Positions 62,649 through 64,000 of a DNA stretch of 64,000 nt are shown here, piece by piece. Position 1 is the stretch's first letter, and each line of letters opens with the position of its first letter. Source of the DNA: Gammaproteobacteria bacterium AqS3 (GTDB lineage: Bacteria; Pseudomonadota; Gammaproteobacteria; MEIF01; AqS3); contig MEIF01000002.1 in the NCBI GenBank assembly GCA_001750645.1, forward strand, positions 1 to 64,000, in the 5' to 3' direction. A program made the position numbers and the translations under genes. The notes beneath the pieces were generated by a model. It worked only from the letters and a program-made list of their open reading frames with translations, had not been told where the DNA came from and ran no database searches.

Positions 62649-63337
62649 CGCCGGCGATGGCGCCGCTGAATGGTGGTGACGCGCCGACCGATCATCAGGC
62701 CGATCATCAGCAGCATGATGATGGGCACGCCCGCCCAGAGCAGAAAGGTGACGGGGTTGACCGGCGGGTTGAGCAGCACCTCCTCGCCGTAGCGCTCGGT
62801 CATCCACGAGAACACCTGCAGGTCGGTCGCCCCCTCCTTCAGCATGTAGCGGATCTGAAAGCGCATGTCGACCGCCAGGTCGGCCTCGGAATCGCCGAGG
62901 CTCTGGCCGGCGCACTGCGGGCAGCGCAGCTGGCGGATCAGGCTGTAGTAGCGCTCGCGCAGGGCTTCGTCCTCAAGCCCGCTGGCGTCGGGCGGCTCTG
63001 CCGTGCCCGTGTCTGCCGCACCCGTGGCGGCCTGGGCATCTTGGATATCTTGGGCATCGGCGGCGGCATCCTGCTGGGTGCCGCCCTCTTCTGTCTGTTC
63101 GGTCTGCTGTCCAGCCTGCCCGCCCTCTTCAGCCTGCTTCGCCTGTTCAGCTTCCTCGGCCTTCTTGGCCTCCTCGGCCTCCCGCGCCTCCTCGGCCTGC
63201 TTCGCCTCGAGTTCCTCCGAGCTGATGATGGCGAGGTTGACGACCTCCCCGCCGCCCTGCCCGCCGGCCGCTGCATTCAGGGACAGCGTCAGCAGGACCA
63301 GCAGCGCCGCCAAGACCGATGCACCGGCGAGCCTCAC
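62645..63337 (-). CDS. ccmH: Cytochrome c-type biogenesis protein CcmH with long Ala/Glu/Gln-rich N-terminal insertion
   Basis: 'IRQLRCPQCAGQSLGDSEADLAVDMRFQIRYMLKEGATDLQVFSWMTERYGEEVLLNPP'. Confidence 0.88.
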   Translation of the reverse strand: MRLAGASVLAALLVLLTLSLNAAAGGQGGGEVVNLAIISSEELEAKQAEEAREAEEAKKAEEAEQAKQAEEGGQAGQQTEQTEEGGTQQDAAADAQDIQDAQAATGAADTGTAEPPDASGLEDEALRERYYSLIRQLRCPQCAGQSLGDSEADLAVDMRFQIRYMLKEGATDLQVFSWMTERYGEEVLLNPPVNPVTFLLWAGVPIIMLLMIGLMIGRRVTTIQRRHRRR

Positions 63338-63882
63338 GGCGAGACGGCCGCCTGTGACGAGGCGGCCTGCTGCAGTCTGGGTGCGATCTGCTCGGCCCAG
63401 ACGGTCTCATCGACGACGCCGATGCGCCGGTAGCGCACGACGTTGTCGACCACCAGATAGGTCTCGGGCACGCCGGTCAGACCCAGCTCCAGCACCAGCG
63501 CACCGGTCTGGTCGGAAACGATGGTCTCGTAGGGGTTGCCGTGCTCCTCCAGCCAGGCGAGGGCGTCGCCGGCCTGGTCCCTGTAGTTGACCCCGACGAT
63601 GCGCACCCCGTCCCTCTGGGCGCGCACGAACTGCGGGTGCTCGACGGTGCAGGCAAAGCACCAGCTGGCCCAGACGTTGATCAGATAGGCGCCCTCCTGG
63701 GGCAGGTCCCGGCTGGTGATGACGGCCTCATCGAGCAGCCCGGGCAGCTCGAACTGCGGCATGGCGCTGCCGACCACGGGGACGTCCTCGGGCATGCCCG
63801 GCGGCGGATTGAGGCTGTGGTAGAACATCCAGCCGATCACCAGAGCGGTGCCGATCGGAACCGCCGCAACAAAAATCCTCAT
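63334..63882 (-). CDS. ccmG: Thiol:disulfide interchange protein CcmG/DsbE
   Basis: 'LINVWASWCFACTVEHPQFVRAQRDGVRIVGVNYRDQAGDALAWLEEHGNPYETIVSDQTGALVLELGLTGVPETYLVV'. Confidence 0.9.
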   Translation of the reverse strand: MRIFVAAVPIGTALVIGWMFYHSLNPPPGMPEDVPVVGSAMPQFELPGLLDEAVITSRDLPQEGAYLINVWASWCFACTVEHPQFVRAQRDGVRIVGVNYRDQAGDALAWLEEHGNPYETIVSDQTGALVLELGLTGVPETYLVVDNVVRYRRIGVVDETVWAEQIAPRLQQAASSQAAVSP

Positions 63883-63911
63883 GCCCGAGCAACCCTGATT
63901 CGGCGGGCAAT

Positions 63912-63947
63912 GATACCGATGCAGATACCGATGCAGATACCGATGCA
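63912..63947. repeat. 3 x 12-bp tandem repeat (gataccgatgca)
   Basis: Direct reading: gataccgatgca x3, upstream of ccmG. Confidence 0.85.
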
Positions 63948-64000
63948 GCGGGCGCCCACGACCGGCGGGGTTGACTGCCGGCGCCGAACACATACGATAC

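Overview
The window looks like a high-GC gammaproteobacterial chromosome segment: housekeeping backbone (map-glnD, lpxC, M23 peptidase, secA, argJ, mutT, ubiA-phoB-phoR, rubredoxin, argD, ccmG/H/I) interrupted by accessory islands. Main accessory content: (1) the N-terminal part of a giant Calx-beta-like repeat surface protein with a 12-bp poly-G tract and a 12-bp perfect inverted repeat upstream; (2) an 18x hendecad coiled-coil protein; (3) a defence island at about 19.55-26.15 kb with DndC-like, SspE-like DUF262/DUF1524, small GIY-YIG and DndB-like DGQHR proteins but no visible DndD/DndE/DndA, next to an Eco29kI-type R-M pair; (4) an apparent fusion of an IS1595-type transposase N-terminus to a DPPY DNA methyltransferase; (5) tandem DUF262/DUF1524 paralogs with altered motifs, each preceded by a 4x CAAGATC array with identical spacing; (6) a TonB receptor/esterase/BVMO-like/MFS/CaiB catabolic cluster sharing an intergenic motif; (7) two copies of an apparently undescribed cassette at 54-61.7 kb: Sec-signal precursor with a bacteriocin-leader-like motif, periplasmic C39 peptidase, and outer-membrane barrel. 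The two cassettes flank an amplified array of small membrane-protein genes alternating with fragments of the barrel gene. The cassettes are reminiscent of a minimal Fap/Fil-type secretion system and are my best candidate for a new system. All family calls are from reading the sequence; no searches were run.
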